Assembly (NCBI GenBank): GCA_017618275.1
Contig: JAFZUS010000141.1
Location: forward strand, 1-48,045
Length of the DNA stretch: 48,045 bases
Direction: 5' to 3'
DNA from: Prevotella sp.
Lineage (GTDB): Bacteria > Bacteroidota > Bacteroidia > Bacteroidales > Bacteroidaceae
Below, piece by piece: positions 38,501 through 45,291 of the stretch. The notes beneath the pieces were generated by a model. That model searched no databases. It was not told the DNA's origin and was given only the letters and a program-made list of their open reading frames with translations. The stretch's first letter is position 1. The number at the start of each line of letters is the position of its first letter. The translations under genes and the position numbers were made by a program.

Positions 38501-38855
38501 CAGATAGAGCCACGCCATCACCTTGAGCACCTCTGTTATTCGCATCCTCCAGGCCTTGATTCTCAAACTTATAGTTATCGAGTTCCTTGCTGCCTATACG
38601 AATGTTTGGCACAATGAAACGACTATGATCGTCAAATACAAACGCCGAACCAAAGACGCTGTTAATTGAGAGAGTCTGGCTGTCTTGCATACGCAGACTC
38701 ATGAAGTACGCAGGTACAGGTTTCTGTTTCAACTGCACCATAGAATAGTTCAACTCTTCCTTAAGAGTCCGAAGAATAGAATCCGACTGTTCCGTCTGCG
38801 CCTTCAATCCGCAGTTTGCCATTAATAGCAAAAACGATGATAATAATATCCGCAT
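35586..38855 (-). CDS. Secreted tandem TldD/PmbA-like metalloprotease
   Basis: 1089 aa with a signal peptide (MRILLSSFLLLMANCGLKAQ). Two TldD/PmbA-like units are fused. Unit 1 (about 25-540) has the zinc motif FFHEIFGH (His310, Glu311, His315) and a later cysteine in TGSCGAESG (Cys514) where TldD has its third zinc ligand. Unit 2 (about 560-1089) repeats the layout, but the equivalent of the zinc helix reads GPIMIEDESVVEAISHQ, so it is probably catalytically inactive. In bacteria, TldD and TldE normally form a cytosolic heterodimer of one active and one inactive subunit. Here the pair seems to be one exported chain. Substrate unknown. Confidence 0.85.
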   Translation of the reverse strand: MRILLSSFLLLMANCGLKAQTEQSDSILRTLKEELNYSMVQLKQKPVPAYFMSLRMQDSQTLSINSVFGSAFVFDDHSRFIVPNIRIGSKELDNYKFENQGLEDANNRGAQGDGVALSGGPLRQYRDEIWYASMNRYRTAVKRYEEAVAKSRTDAEFEDKAPCFSDAPVESYYEAALSPWVVDTLAWKNKLNKVSSVFKECRMLEDGYANIEFGTIRTYIVNSDGTSVVQNRRSVRIMLAAMILATDGMQCPLYEDFFGFSEAELPSEEVLVAKAHDIVNRLLALRDAPLADPYAGPAILSGSASGVFFHEIFGHRLESHRMKKGGETFKHMVGEKVLPASFSVYCDPTQNYYGKQALNGSYKYDDEGVKARRVQNVENGVLKDFLTCRIPIDGFPVSNGHGRANGGNDPVSRQSNLVVETNQPYTEAQLREMLIKEAKNQGKEYGYFFRTVTSGFTFTDRINAFNVTPVEVFRIYVDGRKDELVRGVNLIGTPLAMFSNITAAGDTPSTFTGSCGAESGWVPVSATSPYIYVSKVETQRSNDQKMVAPALKLPEYTKTYGREAGKDTGEIIFKAMEDEMKRTKDSLQFDNLPLPYFVDYRFIHGNITNVSASLGGVYRVNNYKSQNHGYITLALGDKMTTSMMAADNIDMNFRFPNETDYDMIRRGFWIISDRSYKMALNNMGGKISKRKMNPLPEEDLQIPEMLELPASEYIEESSVTPIDTALMIRYAAELSAIFADYPRIFDSDVHFNVETKDIYRITSEGQKLRFARPEIKLNINGSITTCDGSSLHDQFEVYARRIDELPSLDELRQRTRDFCELLMKKADAPVVKEFYVGPIMIEDESVVEAISHQVVQTSCIASRDMQKGSAVSSMMLGKRIIDTKMSISQWADTPEYKGQTLLANYKVDVDGVAPKKSLPIIENGLLKTLLTGRHPAIGAMESTGNERFQFCSPVSKCTPGIIHVGIDKCVPQASMKSIFLKEAKKAGLDHAYIVKAPKDCWKYLVRVDVNTGEEEIVRVNEIPNPSRSDFMHVTAASKEEFVSNHSHYDYNTVISYIVPRSIIVESIEYSFQRPDRQEGFQLQNPAERK

Positions 38856-38896
38856 TTTGATAGATTTGGGTTATTGAACAATAATAAAATTTAATG

Positions 38897-38928
38897 CAAA
38901 GATAACACTTTATTTCCAAACACACAAA
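38897..38928 (-). promoter_or_regulatory. Promoter of the TldD-like gene
   Basis: TTTG (38928-38925), 20 bases, TATCTTTG (38904-38897) on the minus strand, full consensus. Leader of about 35 nt. Confidence 0.65.
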
Positions 38929-38965
38929 GAATTACTTATTTTTTAACGAAATATTACACCTACCA

Positions 38966-38994
38966 CCTCACACGGGGACAGTCCCCGTGTGAGG
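38966..38994. repeat. 29-base GC-rich palindrome
   Basis: CCTCACACGGGGAC and its reverse complement flank a single central A. It lies 16 bases past the stop of the M15 peptidase gene. It may act as a terminator hairpin for that gene, although no long T run follows on the minus strand, or be a REP-like mobile repeat. The arm CACACGGGGAC recurs three times inside the peptidase gene. Confidence 0.8.
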
Positions 38995-39010
38995 TCACAC
39001 CCTCTTTTTT

Positions 39011-39622
39011 TCAATGCATATCGAAGAGGATCTTGCGGCGATTCTGCTGCGAGGGCGGTCGCACGGCGAAGTGCAGCCAGTAGGTAGAGCCACGCTTCTC
39101 GTGGATGAGTTCATCAAACTCGCGACGGGTGCCGTCGGCCATGTCGAGCAAGATGCTTGAATAGCGTATCAACTGCTCAGGCCCTGCACAACGGATATCC
39201 ACGGCGCAACCCGTCAGATGATTGGAGCCTTTCGCCCCACCACAGAGCCTGTTCACCTCCTCCGAACGATACCCCGACGTGATGACCACCGGGATTTCTT
39301 CTGACTCCTCGGCGGCACACGGGGACACGGCACACGGGGACTGGAACATCTGTGCGGCACACGGGGACTGGAACATCTGTGCGGAGCCTGCGGAGCACAG
39401 GGTTCCTGTCCCCTGCGTGCCGCCCTGCGTGCCGCCGCCGTACAGCGTATTATAACTGTACCTCAGATCTTCCAGCCAATTCTCGCAGAGATTCCTCAAA
39501 TTCTCAATCGCCACGTGAGAAGGGATATTCCCGTCCAGCGGATGATAACTGGTCTTTGTTAACTCCCCGAGCGTAAAATGCTCGGAGAGTTTTGCTTGTT
39601 TATTAATGCTTACTTCTTTCAT
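39011..39622 (-). CDS. M15-family peptidase with repeat insertion
   Basis: 203 aa, similar to phage-type L,D- or D,D-endopeptidases (Peptidase_M15_3). Conserved parts are SEHFTLGELTKTSYHPLDG, VVITSGYRSEEVNRLCGG, the zinc-binding SNHLTGCAVDIRC (His, Asp) and a C-terminal WLHF histidine. It has no signal peptide, which fits an endolysin-like or accessory-cassette protein. Between residues about 59 and 104, where relatives have a short linker, there is a Gly/Thr/Gln stretch and then the repeat AQMFQSPCA twice, with added cysteines. The DNA there is a tandem repeat in multiples of three. The gene is last in the cassette, 45 bases after the primase gene. Confidence 0.8.
   Translation of the reverse strand: MKEVSINKQAKLSEHFTLGELTKTSYHPLDGNIPSHVAIENLRNLCENWLEDLRYSYNTLYGGGTQGGTQGTGTLCSAGSAQMFQSPCAAQMFQSPCAVSPCAAEESEEIPVVITSGYRSEEVNRLCGGAKGSNHLTGCAVDIRCAGPEQLIRYSSILLDMADGTRREFDELIHEKRGSTYWLHFAVRPPSQQNRRKILFDMH
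39314..39382. repeat. In-frame 27-bp tandem repeat inside the M15 gene
   Basis: Two perfect 27-base units (39329-39355 and 39356-39382) are preceded by a partial third whose first 13 bases (39314-39326) match. Each unit contains CACACGGGGAC, the arm of the palindrome at 38966-38994. The unit length preserves the reading frame and encodes the 9-residue repeat AQMFQSPCA. Confidence 0.88.
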
Positions 39623-39667
39623 AATCTAAAAACCAATTAGTGAAATGCAATTTGCAACTTTGCAATT

Positions 39668-42316
39668 TTATTGATACATCTGAGCCATTTTTCTGTATTT
39701 GCCCTTATCGTTTCCTTTCGTGATCTTCTCCGCATGGCAACTGTCTATCAACCGTTTGATTTTACTTCTGATAGAGCCGATACTACTGTAGCCAAAGCAT
39801 CTCTGTACATCTTCTGGTGTAAACACGTCAGGCAGGCTGTTGAAGCCATCCACAGATTTCTGCTGGTGGCGTTTGCCAGTTGTCTGCACGTCACTGTTCA
39901 TGTCGTCGAAATACTTCTCAGCCATCACCCCGAAGAAGTGCTGCTGGGTGGCATATTGTATGCGGGCGATCAGTTCACAGAGTTTCCAGTCCTTCTCATC
40001 CACCTCGTATGTGCCCGTCCAGTGGTTGCCCTCCTGTCGCAGCGAGTCCCAGTGGCGCATGTCGATGAAGGGGGCTGCATAGTTCAGGGCGTGGTAAGGC
40101 ACGCGCTTCAGCATCAGTTCATTGGCCTCGCTGTCGTCCTCCTTGCAGTCCTCCATGCGGTTCTTCGTCCAGTCGTACAGTTGCTTCACCAGTGGCCACA
40201 GGGGCAGTTCCCCCGCCCTTGCATCGAGTTTGAAGGCCCACTCCTTCATGCGCTCCAGGCGCGCCCAGTCGATGCTCTCCACCTCCTCGAAGGCCAGCAT
40301 CTCGTAGTTCGTCTTGGGCATGGGGATGACAGCCAGTCGTGTCGATAGCCCCGATCCGAAGTTCCGCTCGTTCACCTTGCTCTTCAGCGCGATGGGCGTA
40401 CCCGTGTAGATATAGTTCCACGTCACGTTGAAACTATCCACTGGCGAGTCCTGGTTCTGGTACATCTGACCGTCCTCCTCGTTGTGGAAGGCCTTCAGTT
40501 CCAGACTCTGCTTGTTGATCCACGAACCGCCCTTCTGCAGTTGGATCGAGTTGTCGAGTTCCGTGTCGAAGGTCAGCATGTGCAGTTGCATCTCCTTGCC
40601 CTCCACGATCTCCTTGGCGTTGATCATGTCCTGTATCAACTGTCCGTTCGACGTTCGTGCGGGGTGGATACGTATCACACTCTTTGGCCTGTCCTTACCC
40701 TCCTTGTTGGCAGCCTTCTTCTTCGTGTCCTGCTTATAGCGGTTCAGGGCTGCGAGCCCCGCCTGGTCAGCCTTCACGATGGGCTCCGCCAGAATCTTGT
40801 AGAGGTCGTCAGCCATCGATTTGTTCGAGGCTGGGTGACCAATCACGAAGAGCGAGCAATTCAGGCGTCGCAACTGTTGCGGACGGTGGTAGAACCTGTA
40901 CCAGCAGCAAGTCATCAGCGTCATCTCCACGCCTCCAGCCACAAAGAGGGCTGCGGGGTACTGTGTCGTTTTCAGACCTGCGCACACATCCTTCAGCATC
41001 GGGAAGTCATCCCACAGGGCCTTGATCTCCTCGCCCCATTCCGAAAGCCTGTTTGTCATGTCTGCCTCGTTGGTGGCGCAGCCATTTGAGTATTGTGCAT
41101 TATGAATTATGCATTGATAGGTCTTGCCTGTAGCCACCTTGATGGCATCCTGCATCTCCTTGCTGGGCTTAGGCGTCCAGTTCTTGCCCTTCTTGGCCGC
41201 CTCGCTCTCAGCCGCCTCCACGTAGTCAGCGGCATTGGAAACGGTGCGCTCCACATCCTCATTCCGCTCTTCGATGATGGCCTGCACCCACTTCTGCGCT
41301 TGCAGCGCCTTGAGGGTCTTGTCCTTGTCTCTGTCGAACATGATAAAGAGGTCTTTGGCGAGCACGAGACTGGCTTCGTGGCGCGACACATCCTGAGTGT
41401 TATCACCAAAATGCCGAGTGCTCCAAGCATCAATAATGTCTTGAATATCATAACCATACCAATTTAGTTCTTGAGTCGTCTCAACATCCACAGCCCGGTT
41501 TTCGACAGACCCTTGTTTAACACTCGCATTGGCCACAGCATCAGTTTTAGCAGAACGACTACGACCAGCCCGATACTCAGGCTCAAATTGACTAATAAAT
41601 GCTTCATCCGCTTCATCTTCATACATTTCTTTTAAATTGTCATACAAAAAATTCTCCGTTGAGGTGAGGAAATACCCGCGACTGGCATCCTTGCAACTTG
41701 CGTCCGGCTCCACGCCCAACTTTTCACACATCCACTTCTGGTTGTCCATGAGGTTGCCTCTTCCAGCCTCGCAGCGAAACACCACCCGCAGACCTTCCCT
41801 TGGCGTGATGTAGATCAGGTAGATCTTCAAGGCCTTGAAATCCAGCACCTTCTGCCAACGCTCGAAGATGGCCTTGGGGTTCTCCACATGGTCGATGTCG
41901 ATGGCCACGAGACCCGACAGATGCACGGCCTTCTGCTTGCGCCAGGGGCCTTTCTTCTTGTTGCCCTGCTTGTCCTTCACCTCCGTCTCGTCGTAACCCT
42001 TGGCACAGAAGTTAATGAACGGATGCCTACCCTTCTGGTCGTCCGCAAAGAGTTGCAGTTTCTGCTTCTGCGTCTTCTTCAGGAAGTTCGCACCCGTATT
42101 CTTGTCCTTGGCGCTGTCTTTACAGAACTTCATAAACCTTGTGTTAAACCACCCTGGCACCTGCTCAGGCAAGTCCTCGTTGGCGTATCTGCAGGCCAGA
42201 CGACAACAATCCGTCAACAACTTTGTCTCAGGAGCGGCGGCCAGTGCCCTGAGTTTTTTCTCAGGGCAGGCCTCCGAATAAATGACCGTCTTGGTTTTCT
42301 GATAGCAAATCTCCAT
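39668..42316 (-). CDS. Primase/AAA+ protein (VirE-N plus DUF3987, BT4734-like)
   Basis: 882 aa, similar in layout to replication proteins of mobile elements. The N-terminal primase-like domain (about 60-235) has the metal-binding VAIDIDHVENP (137-147), PREGLRVVFR and the ASCKDASRGYFLTS motif. A helical linker follows. The C-terminal DUF3987 P-loop domain has a Walker A variant GHPASNKS (493-500), Walker B-like MLTFDTELD (580-588), and GSGLSTRL as a possible arginine finger. Around residues 402-412 the sequence CIIHNAQYSNG is encoded by a short AT-rich dispersed repeat that seems to have been inserted. The gene lies between two small unknown genes and the M15 peptidase gene. A primase-helicase role is inferred. 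Confidence 0.8.
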   Translation of the reverse strand: MEICYQKTKTVIYSEACPEKKLRALAAAPETKLLTDCCRLACRYANEDLPEQVPGWFNTRFMKFCKDSAKDKNTGANFLKKTQKQKLQLFADDQKGRHPFINFCAKGYDETEVKDKQGNKKKGPWRKQKAVHLSGLVAIDIDHVENPKAIFERWQKVLDFKALKIYLIYITPREGLRVVFRCEAGRGNLMDNQKWMCEKLGVEPDASCKDASRGYFLTSTENFLYDNLKEMYEDEADEAFISQFEPEYRAGRSRSAKTDAVANASVKQGSVENRAVDVETTQELNWYGYDIQDIIDAWSTRHFGDNTQDVSRHEASLVLAKDLFIMFDRDKDKTLKALQAQKWVQAIIEERNEDVERTVSNAADYVEAAESEAAKKGKNWTPKPSKEMQDAIKVATGKTYQCIIHNAQYSNGCATNEADMTNRLSEWGEEIKALWDDFPMLKDVCAGLKTTQYPAALFVAGGVEMTLMTCCWYRFYHRPQQLRRLNCSLFVIGHPASNKSMADDLYKILAEPIVKADQAGLAALNRYKQDTKKKAANKEGKDRPKSVIRIHPARTSNGQLIQDMINAKEIVEGKEMQLHMLTFDTELDNSIQLQKGGSWINKQSLELKAFHNEEDGQMYQNQDSPVDSFNVTWNYIYTGTPIALKSKVNERNFGSGLSTRLAVIPMPKTNYEMLAFEEVESIDWARLERMKEWAFKLDARAGELPLWPLVKQLYDWTKNRMEDCKEDDSEANELMLKRVPYHALNYAAPFIDMRHWDSLRQEGNHWTGTYEVDEKDWKLCELIARIQYATQQHFFGVMAEKYFDDMNSDVQTTGKRHQQKSVDGFNSLPDVFTPEDVQRCFGYSSIGSIRSKIKRLIDSCHAEKITKGNDKGKYRKMAQMYQ
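41097..41115. repeat. AT-rich dispersed repeat within the primase gene
   Basis: GCATTATGAATTATGCATT. Its first 15 bases also occur at 19449-19463. On the minus strand it encodes part of CIIHNAQ, between the two domains of the protein. Confidence 0.5.
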
Positions 42317-42329
42317 AGTCAGTTACCTC

Positions 42330-42653
42330 CTATTGATTGATTTCCTCATACAACAACTCATCCGTAGCCATATTCAGGTCGCGCTTCATGGCACATGTCA
42401 CCTTCACGGCCCCCACCACCTTCTTCACGCTGCTGAAGAACTTGATGCGCTGGGCACTCTCCTTCAGCCAACCTGTCTCAGTGATGGCTATCACCCTTTC
42501 AGGCTTTACATAGCCCTCTTCCCTCGACTTGCGATTGTAGGCTTTAAATGTTATCTCACCCGTCCACTCGTCACGATGCAGTGAACCTTCCACACTCTTG
42601 CCTTCTACGAGGCGACTTAAAATTTTCTCTGATAATTCAATTTTTTTGATCAT
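42330..42653 (-). CDS. Hypothetical small cassette protein
   Basis: 107 aa. I do not recognise a family. It is charged, with no signal peptide or membrane segment. It begins MIKKIELSEKILSRLVEGKS and has a central beta-rich stretch (GEITFKAYNRKSREEGYVKP). It lies 13 bases before the primase gene, in the same orientation, so it is probably cotranscribed. A role in replication or DNA binding can only be guessed from context. Confidence 0.65.
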   Translation of the reverse strand: MIKKIELSEKILSRLVEGKSVEGSLHRDEWTGEITFKAYNRKSREEGYVKPERVIAITETGWLKESAQRIKFFSSVKKVVGAVKVTCAMKRDLNMATDELLYEEINQ

Positions 42654-42706
42654 AATCTTGCAAATGCACGATCATTTTGTCTCTTCCTTGCTTCATCTTC
42701 CTTCTT

Positions 42707-42745
42707 TTTTACCTTTTTACCTTTTTACTTTTTTACCTTTTTACC
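42707..42745. repeat. TTTTTACC-type simple repeat
   Basis: Four to five imperfect copies of a TTTTTACC 8-9-mer lie between two cassette genes. On the transcribed strand this is purine-rich (GGTAAAAA repeated) upstream of the 107-aa gene. Slippage could alter spacing, but no start codon is directly affected. Confidence 0.6.
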
Positions 42746-42746
42746 A

Positions 42747-43040
42747 TTAAATTAAGTTGATCTTGTCCACGTAGATGGTCGTTGCCTGCATGGCTTCGCC
42801 CGTCTGCTGCGAGTTCCACTCACGCACCACCATCGAACACTGCACCTGGTATTCCCTTGTCGGGTCGAACCTCTGGCAGTTCTTCGCCCTTTCGCCCGTG
42901 ATCTCACCCAGAAAGGTGTCGATTCCGTCAAACAACTTCAGGGTTACAGTGCTGATTTCCTTCTGTTCACCCGTTTTTCTGTCCGTATATTTGCGTTGCA
43001 TCAACGGACTCTGATTCAAGATTCTTACTCTTTTTTCCAT
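42747..43040 (-). CDS. Hypothetical small cassette protein, possibly OB-fold
   Basis: 97 aa, unrecognised. The pattern of short beta strands (STVTLKLFDGIDTFLGEITG, YQVQCSMVVREW, ATTIYVDKINLI) is compatible with a single-stranded DNA-binding OB fold. The neighbouring primase-like gene makes that attractive, but no diagnostic motif is present. It lies 15 bases after the KilAC-like gene. Confidence 0.6.
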   Translation of the reverse strand: MEKRVRILNQSPLMQRKYTDRKTGEQKEISTVTLKLFDGIDTFLGEITGERAKNCQRFDPTREYQVQCSMVVREWNSQQTGEAMQATTIYVDKINLI

Positions 43041-43055
43041 AGTTTTTCTTTTTAA

Positions 43056-43430
43056 TTAATTGTTAATACTATTTTGTTTAATGTTTAATTTGACTTTCAG
43101 TTTGTTCTCCAGGAACCTGACTCCCTCTTCCGTCCATACGGGGAATTGGTCTTCTACGAATGTTCCCCTGGCTGTGAATCTGAAGGCTACCCGTTGCTTC
43201 GTCAGCCCCATTTCACTGTACTCACTTGCAATTTTCAGCGAACCGCATTTGGTCCTTTTCAATACCCCCAAGTCGATAAGAAAACTGTTCAGGTCGGGAG
43301 CACTCATACCCACACATTTTGCGATCTGTGTGGTGAGTACACAATCCTCAGTTCCTTTGTTGCGCTTTTCCAGCATTTCCTTCACGACGTCTGTCATGGG
43401 TAGAAACTCAGTATTCTTAATTATTCTCAT
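43056..43430 (-). CDS. KilAC-like putative DNA-binding protein
   Basis: 124 aa. The order LTTQIAKCVGMSAPDLNSFL, then IDLGVLKRTKCGSLKIASEY and RFTARGTFVEDQFPVWTEEG resembles the C-terminal KilAC domain of phage antirepressors: helix-turn-helix, a short 'gvl' segment, then a wing. No N-terminal Bro or KilA domain is attached. It would be the first gene of the five-gene cassette. It could regulate the cassette, perhaps through the nearby repeated boxes. The family call is tentative. Confidence 0.55.
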   Translation of the reverse strand: MRIIKNTEFLPMTDVVKEMLEKRNKGTEDCVLTTQIAKCVGMSAPDLNSFLIDLGVLKRTKCGSLKIASEYSEMGLTKQRVAFRFTARGTFVEDQFPVWTEEGVRFLENKLKVKLNIKQNSINN

Positions 43431-43449
43431 ATTGTAGATTTGTTTTTAC

Positions 43450-43469
43450 GTCGCCCCCTTTAAGGCGAC
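43450..43469. other. Hairpin upstream of the cassette
   Basis: GTCGCC (43450-43455) and GGCGAC (43464-43469) form a 6-bp stem with an 8-base loop, 20 bases before the first cassette gene. No T run follows on either strand. It could be a leader hairpin. Confidence 0.4.
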
Positions 43470-43486
43470 CTTTAAAAAATTAATAA

Positions 43487-43528
43487 ATGTACGTGTGTAT
43501 GTGTGTGTGCGTGCGTGAGCGCGCGCAT
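43487..43528. repeat. Alternating purine-pyrimidine tract
   Basis: Forty-two bases of GT/GC/AT alternation with a single break at 43518. Such DNA can adopt Z-form and is prone to slippage. It lies between the cassette start and the box array. Confidence 0.8.
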
Positions 43529-43634
43529 TTCTCAAAATCCATTTGTCCCAACATGTCAAAGACCACCTCGAAAAACTTCCTCCCTCGGGAATTTCATTCT
43601 TCCTCCCTCTGAAAATTTTCGATGGCAAAAGTAG

Positions 43635-43791
43635 AATCCGATTATCCGATTGACAAATCGTTTTTCAATCGGATTTTCAATCGGATGCAAAAACAGCCCG
43701 CAAACCCCGATAAACAAAGGGGAAAATTTATTAGAAAAAAAATAATCCGATTGAAACAAGACGTCTCAATCGGATTCTCAATCGGATTATT
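43635..43791. repeat. Cluster of seven ATCCGATT boxes
   Basis: ATCCGATT occurs in forward orientation at 43636, 43644 and 43745, and as AATCGGAT at 43667, 43679, 43768 and 43780. Two forward boxes face two reverse boxes on the left. On the right AATAATCCGATTGA (43741-43754) and TCAATCGGATTATT (43778-43791) form a perfect 14-bp inverted repeat. The boxes flank an AT-rich stretch (43726-43745). The pattern fits iterons of a replication origin or a multi-site operator. Confidence 0.75.
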
Positions 43792-43799
43792 GTTATATT

Positions 43800-45071
43800 T
43801 TAGCCTTTCACATAACTATCAATCCATTCAAAAAACGGCAAGTTTTTACCATAGCCCATATATTTTGCCAGCGTATCAATCTGTTCATCCTTTAAGTTAA
43901 TACTCATGGATATGGCACGATAACTACCTTTGATAACACCCACATCTTTAAGCGCTCCTATGATGGCACATCTCAGAGATAGACGTTTCTCGGGCTTCTG
44001 CCATTCATCCGCAATCGCATCCCGCCATTCCGATCTCAGCAGGTCATCAAGGAAACGCTTTATCCACTCTATATTATATTTCTTTTCAGAACGGAATTCC
44101 TTGAACCAAGGCTCCTCAAACATCTTCAGCAGATTGATGTAAATGGCAAAATATCTGGTTCCTTCGATGCCTTCATCATTAGTTATTCCCAGATACTTCC
44201 CCAACTCAGGCTTTAGTTCCACCATATCCTTATGAATCAGATCGAGGATAACGCAGAGTTCCAAAAGGGCGGGCTTTTGTCCCTCTGAGAACTTGTCGTA
44301 GTTGGTAAAGACATATTTTCCGTATTTATTGTAGTTGACACAGAGCATTTCCTCATTGCGGGTGGCATAGTCCATCATCTGAGTATAAGCCATTTTGTAC
44401 TCTTTCACATCTTCTAAATCGTAGTCCTGATGAGCAATATGGAAGTCATAATCCACTATCTGCATCTTCATCTTCGTAGGCCGCTTTGCAAAGCGCATGA
44501 TGCCCTTATCCAGATAGCGCTTTAACACCTGTTCCTGCTTCTCCTGAAGCATCTCCATGGTGATCTCACAATGATTCTTCTTCCCTTTATGGTATTCTTC
44601 CTTCACATCGTCATAGTTGCCCTCCCTGATGCGCCTGCAGATATACTGCCCGAAGAGTTCCGGCTTTGAGTCATCCAACACCTTGCGTATCTCCACCACA
44701 TGCTGCACCATCTGAACCACGTTGTCTCTGATGGCATAAAAGAACTCCAGCGGTGTCTTGTCCAGAAGTGACCCAAACAGTTTTTCCAGCAGTTCCCTCA
44801 TGGTGATATTGCCAAAGCCCTCCATGTCCCGTTTGAATTTAGGGCTCATGATCTTATCCACATCCATCTGTTCGATGTTGATATCCGGTATCTCATGACA
44901 CACATGGTTCTTTAAATCAATTAAGAACTGCTTCAACTGTCCTACAATGGTAGTGATAGTTACGAAGAAACTCAATGCAAAGGGAATATGGATAGCCCCC
45001 TCGTCCTCCAGGAGATGATCATACACAATCATCCCGTCACAAAACTTTTTTATTTTGCATGAAAAATTCAT
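43800..45071 (-). CDS. Unrecognised 423-aa protein
   Basis: I do not recognise a family. The protein looks soluble, rich in charged and aromatic residues and probably mostly helical. It has a short, more hydrophobic stretch near residues 28-50 (IPFALSFFVTITTIVGQLKQ) that is not a signal peptide. Notable segments are MRELLEKLFGSLLDKTPLEF, PELFGQYICRRIREGNYDD and DLIHKDMVELKPELGKYLGI. Its stop codon abuts the box array. A consensus promoter lies about 310 bases upstream (45382-45413) in the duplicated module, leaving a leader of about 300 nt that could fold. Whether it works with the replication-type cassette is unknown. Confidence 0.75.
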   Translation of the reverse strand: MNFSCKIKKFCDGMIVYDHLLEDEGAIHIPFALSFFVTITTIVGQLKQFLIDLKNHVCHEIPDINIEQMDVDKIMSPKFKRDMEGFGNITMRELLEKLFGSLLDKTPLEFFYAIRDNVVQMVQHVVEIRKVLDDSKPELFGQYICRRIREGNYDDVKEEYHKGKKNHCEITMEMLQEKQEQVLKRYLDKGIMRFAKRPTKMKMQIVDYDFHIAHQDYDLEDVKEYKMAYTQMMDYATRNEEMLCVNYNKYGKYVFTNYDKFSEGQKPALLELCVILDLIHKDMVELKPELGKYLGITNDEGIEGTRYFAIYINLLKMFEEPWFKEFRSEKKYNIEWIKRFLDDLLRSEWRDAIADEWQKPEKRLSLRCAIIGALKDVGVIKGSYRAISMSINLKDEQIDTLAKYMGYGKNLPFFEWIDSYVKG

Positions 45072-45146
45072 GATTGTTGATTAAAATTTAGTTGTTAATT
45101 ATTCGTTGATTTTTGGCTTCTCATTTCATTGCAGAAAAACGAAAAA

Positions 45147-45232
45147 GACGTGGTGCATCGATGATAATACCTTCCAAGGCTGAACGTCCTAAGTAGAGCC
45201 TATTACAATAATACACCAGCAATGCCCACGCC
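45147..45232 (-). promoter_or_regulatory. Candidate structured leader of the 423-aa gene
   Basis: In the minus-strand transcript GGCGUGG plus GCAU (complement of 45232-45222) pairs with AUGC plus CCACGUC (45158-45147), an 11-pair stem with one bulged A. One pair is G-U on this strand but would be A-C on the other, which favours a minus-strand RNA. Inside, UAUUA-UUG-UAAUA (45213-45201) and GGCU/AGCC (45200-45178) can form hairpins. It lies about 75 nt before the start codon. No known riboswitch is recognised. Confidence 0.35.
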
Positions 45233-45291
45233 TAAACGCAAGCACAGCTGCCATTCGTATTCTTGAATACTATTCTACTTATTAAAATGGA

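Noticed and set aside
43635-43791. The repeated boxes as a CRISPR array
   Set aside because: The boxes are only 8-11 bases, occur in both orientations and have irregular spacing; no cas genes are present.
43622-43900. 92-codon plus-strand frame across the box array
   Set aside because: Its residues simply mirror the ATCCGATT repeats, and its end overlaps the 423-aa gene on the other strand.
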